A stretch of DNA of 64,000 nt, taken from NCBI GenBank assembly GCA_903938815.1, contig CAJAES010000041.1, positions 1-64,000 on the forward strand, in the 5' to 3' direction. A program made the translations under genes and the position numbers. Below are positions 61,941-64,000 of this stretch, piece after piece. A model generated the notes under the pieces. It was given only the letters and a program-made list of their open reading frames with translations. It did not search any database and was not told the origin of the DNA. Source of the stretch: an uncultured beta proteobacterium (lineage in GTDB: Bacteria; Pseudomonadota; Gammaproteobacteria; Burkholderiales; Burkholderiaceae_C). Numbering within the stretch: the stretch's first letter is position 1; the number at the start of each line of letters is the position of its first letter.

Positions 61941-62097
61941 CCGCCAAAATTTACGCAGCCTATTGCACCGAGTCTGTCCTGCTGGAAGAGGGTTCTGGCG
62001 GGGGGACTTCTAGGGGAAACCGGATGGGGGATGCCGATCGGGAATCGTTTAGGCTGTGCGCCGAAGGATGGGCCGGTTGGTCCACATTACGTTAGGC
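61941..62097 (+). other. attI-like recombination region
   Basis: The 157 bp between intI and the first cassette should hold attI, the intI promoter and the cassette promoter. The cassette junction is GTTAGGC at 62091-62097 (consensus GTTRRRY), cut after its first G. A near copy, CGTTTAGGCTGTGCG at 62046-62060, resembles CGTTAGGCTGCACG at 62090-62103 and may be a second integrase binding site. No promoter was identified with confidence. Confidence 0.7.
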
Positions 62098-62607
62098 TGC
62101 ACGATCGACACCATGGACCTGCCACCGCTCTCGCCAGACGACCAGGCCGAGCTGCAGCGACTCGAGGAGTCGATGTGGCAGCAGTCCCATCGCTTCGACT
62201 TGGCATTTCAGGAAGCACGCTTCGCCTCGGACTTCTTCGAGTTCGGACGGTCTGGTCGCGTCTACGACCGAGCTCAAGCGATTCGTACTGACTCCCAACC
62301 GATCGCTGCCCGGCTGCCACTAGCCAATCTCCGGTTTCGAGTGCTCGACGTACGCACGGTGCAGCTGACATACGACTCGGCCGCTGAGTACGACGGCATC
62401 ATGGAGTACGCCCGTCGCAGCTCCATCTGGTATCGGGGCTCCAGCGGCTGGGTAATGCGCTTTCATCAGGGCACACCCTTTGAGCCCTAGACCCAACCGT
62501 GCTGCCTAACCCTACGCTCAACCGGACGTGCAACAGCGTGCGTCGCCCGGGCCTCATTTCATTGTGGCCCGGCCGCCGCCCGCTGCCGCACGCCGGTTAG
62601 CTTCACG
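62092..62607 (+). mobile_element. Integron cassette 1
   Basis: The cassette runs from the GTTAGGC core at attI to the GTTAGCC end of the first attC. It carries one forward gene (DUF4440-like) starting 21 bases in. Confidence 0.82.
62113..62490 (+). CDS. DUF4440/SnoaL-like cassette protein
   Basis: A 125-residue soluble protein. The pattern of an N-terminal helical region (LQRLEESMWQQSHRFDLAF) followed by beta strands (NLRFRVLDVRTVQLTYDSAAE) and a final RSSIWYRGSSGWVMRFHQGT is that of DUF4440/NTF2-fold proteins, which are common in integron cassettes. The start at 62113 (MDLPPLSPDD) lies just inside the cassette. Function unknown; NTF2-fold cassette proteins may bind small ligands. Confidence 0.75.
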   Translation: MDLPPLSPDDQAELQRLEESMWQQSHRFDLAFQEARFASDFFEFGRSGRVYDRAQAIRTDSQPIAARLPLANLRFRVLDVRTVQLTYDSAAEYDGIMEYARRSSIWYRGSSGWVMRFHQGTPFEP

Positions 62608-62613
62608 TTAGCC
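62504..62613 (+). other. attC site of cassette 1
   Basis: R'' is GCCTAAC (62504-62510) and R' is GTTAGCC (62607-62613), one base off GTTRRRY. The inner boxes CTCAACCGG (62517-62525) and CCGGTTAG (62593-62600) pair with one extra base, as in the bulged attC bottom strand. A central G/C stem (CCCGGGCC against GGCCCGG) closes the hairpin. Length 110 bp. Confidence 0.82.
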
Positions 62614-63563
62614 GTCACATTCACCATACTTTGTCCGTATGCACCTGAAACTCAGTTCCATCGCGCTTGCAGCGTTGCTCCTTGGCACCTCATCAACCGG
62701 CGCTCAAGAAGCAACAGGTAAGCCTGAGTGCAGCCCGCCGCGTCCGATACAGCCGCGCCCAAGTACGCCAGCCGCGCGACCGGAAGTGAACGTGCATTGT
62801 GGAGCAAACTCGATTACCCAGACATATCCAGCGCAGACTGCGCCGAGCGGCCCTACTCCGTCTACGTCGAAGCCCATAGAAGACGCGTCCCCAGGGTTCT
62901 CTATCTTGGTTGCCCTAATCAGTGGAGCAGCTGGCGTGCTCGGGGCATTTGCTGGCGCGATTGCCAGCTACCTTGTCGCACGCGCAAAGGCCAAGTCCGA
63001 CCTGGAGCTTGAGACTAAGCGGCTCTCAGCGAATGTCATAGCCGCAGAGCGGCTGCGCTGGCTACAAGATATTCGACAGAGGCTCTCTACTCTCTTCCAA
63101 CGGCTGGATTTTCAATACAACGTACTTAAGAGACCAGTGGCGCCGGGCTTGGTCCCTGCGACGCAGCAACAACTCGATGAAATGTCTACCGAGGTGATGG
63201 GGCAGTGCAACATGATTACATTGATGCTGAATCCGGCGAAGCCTGATCAAGCAGCGTTGCGAGATTCGATTCAAGGATCACTACAGTTCATGCAGTGCGT
63301 CTTTCAGCAAGCATCTAATGGCATCCGAACATTTGACGACGCCAAGTACACGACCTCCAAGCAAAGTGCCTTTGACGCCATGACACGACTAGGTGTGGAA
63401 ACTTGGAAGCAGGTCAAGTCTCTTGCATAGCGCCAGTGACGGCTATCCCCTCGCTCAAGCGGAGCGCCAACGGCAGGCCACCAGGCCCGGGCCGGTGGTA
63501 CGCGGTACATTTTCACTGGCCCGGGCCTGGCGTCCTGCCGTCGTCGCCCGCTTAGCTCGAACG
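62608..63563 (+). mobile_element. Integron cassette 2
   Basis: A 956-bp cassette between the first and second attC recombination points, with one forward gene. Its base composition is much closer to 50% G+C than the surrounding chromosome. Confidence 0.78.
62639..63430 (+). CDS. Cassette-encoded membrane protein of unknown function
   Basis: A 263-residue protein not recognised. Order: signal-like N-terminus (residues 1-23, ending TGAQ), Pro/Ser/Thr-rich segment (25-85) with two Cys, one transmembrane segment (about 88-113, FSILVALISGAAGVLGAFAG), then a helical, probably coiled-coil cytoplasmic region starting RAKAKSDLELETKRLSANV and continuing to the end. The membrane-plus-helical layout recalls small sensor-like or phage-defence-associated membrane proteins, but no known family is matched. 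The start at 62639 lies 31 bp into the cassette. Confidence 0.65.
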   Translation: MHLKLSSIALAALLLGTSSTGAQEATGKPECSPPRPIQPRPSTPAARPEVNVHCGANSITQTYPAQTAPSGPTPSTSKPIEDASPGFSILVALISGAAGVLGAFAGAIASYLVARAKAKSDLELETKRLSANVIAAERLRWLQDIRQRLSTLFQRLDFQYNVLKRPVAPGLVPATQQQLDEMSTEVMGQCNMITLMLNPAKPDQAALRDSIQGSLQFMQCVFQQASNGIRTFDDAKYTTSKQSAFDAMTRLGVETWKQVKSLA

Positions 63564-63569
63564 TTAGGC
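63441..63569 (+). other. attC site of cassette 2
   Basis: R' is a perfect GTTAGGC (63563-63569). R'' reads GGCTATC (63441-63447), a poor match to RYYYAAC. The inner boxes CGCTCAAGCGG (63452-63462) and CCGCTTAGCTCG pair with bulges. A 17-bp central stem, CCAGGCCCGGGCCGGTG against CACTGGCCCGGGCCTGG, has one mismatch. Length about 129 bp. Confidence 0.75.
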
Positions 63570-64000
63570 CGCACAGTACACGACAGCAGCGATCACGCCA
63601 CTTCAAGCCACCGTACCGCTCTCTGGGCCCACTCAATCGGCAACCACAGCCAATGCACCTGTGCGACAGCCAGCTCGGCAAGACCAAGAGGTAGACTTCG
63701 TCAAACCTCTGAAAGAACCCATGGCGCACAAGAATCTCTCAAGCGCAAAGAAGGCAAAGAACGACGAGTTCTATACCCAGTACGGAGACATCCAGAAGGA
63801 GATGGAGTCCTATCTCGAGTACGACCCAGGAACATTCAAGGGTAAGGTCGTTTACTGCAACTGCGACGATCCATACGAGAGCAACTTCTTCAGATACTTC
63901 GTACTGAACTTCAAGAAGCTCGGACTGAAGCAGCTCATAACGACGAGCTACAAGCCATCCCCAATAGCCAACAGCCAACTCAAGCTGTTCGGCGGCGACA
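63564..64000 (+). mobile_element. Integron cassette 3 (cut by the window end)
   Basis: The cassette begins at the R' core of the second attC and runs off the window. It has an unusually long leader of 157 bp before the ATG of its gene. The leader is open in the frame of that gene from 63568 on, so an upstream non-ATG start is possible. Confidence 0.72.
63721..64000 (+). CDS. EcoRI-type adenine-specific DNA methyltransferase (partial, 5' end)
   Basis: The first 93 codons of a protein beginning MAHKNLSSAKKAKNDEFYTQ. The block NDEFYTQYGDI then VYCNCDDPYESNFFRYFVLNF is the start of the EcoRI-family adenine methylase (M.EcoRI-like): the cytidine-like CDDPYESNF corresponds to its SAM-binding region. 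The catalytic motif lies beyond the window. The start at 63721 fits the family; GTG at 63661 would add 20 residues. As a cassette gene it could be an orphan methylase or part of a restriction-modification system whose nuclease would be next. Confidence 0.82.
   Translation, partial: MAHKNLSSAKKAKNDEFYTQYGDIQKEMESYLEYDPGTFKGKVVYCNCDDPYESNFFRYFVLNFKKLGLKQLITTSYKPSPIANSQLKLFGGD

Larger units (their letters stand above)
60873..64000. mobile_element. Chromosomal-type integron: intI, attI region and first cassettes (continues beyond window)
   Basis: An IntI integrase on the minus strand is followed, in the opposite direction, by an attI-like region with a GTTAGGC core and then cassettes separated by attC sites. 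Each cassette has one forward ORF and begins with a GTTRRRY-like core. The cassettes are visibly poorer in G+C than the flanking chromosome. No transposase, resistance gene or sul1-type segment is seen, so it looks like a sedentary chromosomal integron rather than a class 1 element. Confidence 0.9.

Noticed and set aside
61941..62000. LexA-type SOS box ahead of intI
   Set aside because: A CTGT is present at about 61973 but no ACAG follows at the right distance, so there is no convincing LexA site.

Overview
The window is a high-GC (roughly two thirds G+C or more), gene-dense bacterial chromosome segment. Gene content points to a betaproteobacterium of the Burkholderiales, near the Comamonadaceae/Sphaerotilaceae: an aerobic box (benzoyl-CoA epoxidation) cluster with a BoxR regulator, adjacent aat/bpt transferases, Tct and TRAP transporters, and a chromosomal-type integron. 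The placement is an inference from gene content; no rRNA or tRNA gene was found.

Layout. 1-427: non-coding, with an imperfect inverted repeat. 428-2317: a PQQ-type sugar dehydrogenase and, convergent to it, a formate/nitrite-type channel. 2494-6650 (minus strand): copper-handling genes (DUF2946-like protein, small exported protein, TolC-type lipoprotein, multicopper oxidase, cupredoxin). 6665-12825 (minus): DUF4863 protein, benzoate-CoA ligase, alpha/beta hydrolase, then livH-livM-livG-livF. 12901-22762 (plus): boxR, boxC, boxB, boxA, a 3-hydroxyacyl-CoA dehydrogenase, a CaiB-type CoA transferase and a NUDIX-metallo-beta-lactamase fusion. The two arms diverge around boxR. Five TGCA-N6-TGCA-like sites lie on either side of it and look like BoxR operators. 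Together the genes import aromatic acids, activate benzoate to benzoyl-CoA, epoxidise and open the ring, and feed beta-oxidation.

22751-35332 is mostly housekeeping: N-end-rule transferases bpt and aat, an S9 peptidase, YaeQ, a coiled-coil exported protein, oligopeptidase A, a five-PAS hybrid histidine kinase, a biotinyl-carboxyltransferase fusion and a rhodanese. 35549-39495 (minus) is a MoxR/DUF58/VWA module with a Deg-like protease. 39604-43469 (plus) is a tightly coupled run: TatD, a uracil-DNA-glycosylase-fold protein, a spermidine-synthase-like protein and an orphan GspE/PilB ATPase. 43556-45539 is tctB-tctA with a good terminator. 45610-50152 holds an MFS-ABM fusion, an FAD oxidoreductase, an EamA transporter and an atypical SDR.

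50153-56748 (minus) is a catabolic operon facing a divergent GntR/FCD regulator. It carries a TRAP transporter, D-2-hydroxyacid dehydrogenase, RraA-family protein, PfkB sugar kinase, SDR and cupin. It looks like uptake and breakdown of an unidentified sugar acid or related hydroxy acid.

The right end (59735-64000) is an integron: a complete IntI integrase on the minus strand, a degenerate truncated IntI paralogue behind it, an attI-like region, and three rightward cassettes with two recognisable attC sites. The cassettes encode a DUF4440-like protein, an unknown membrane protein and an EcoRI-type adenine methyltransferase cut by the window end. Cassette base composition is visibly lower in G+C than the flanking chromosome. 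This integron and the putative BoxR operator set are the most interesting parts.
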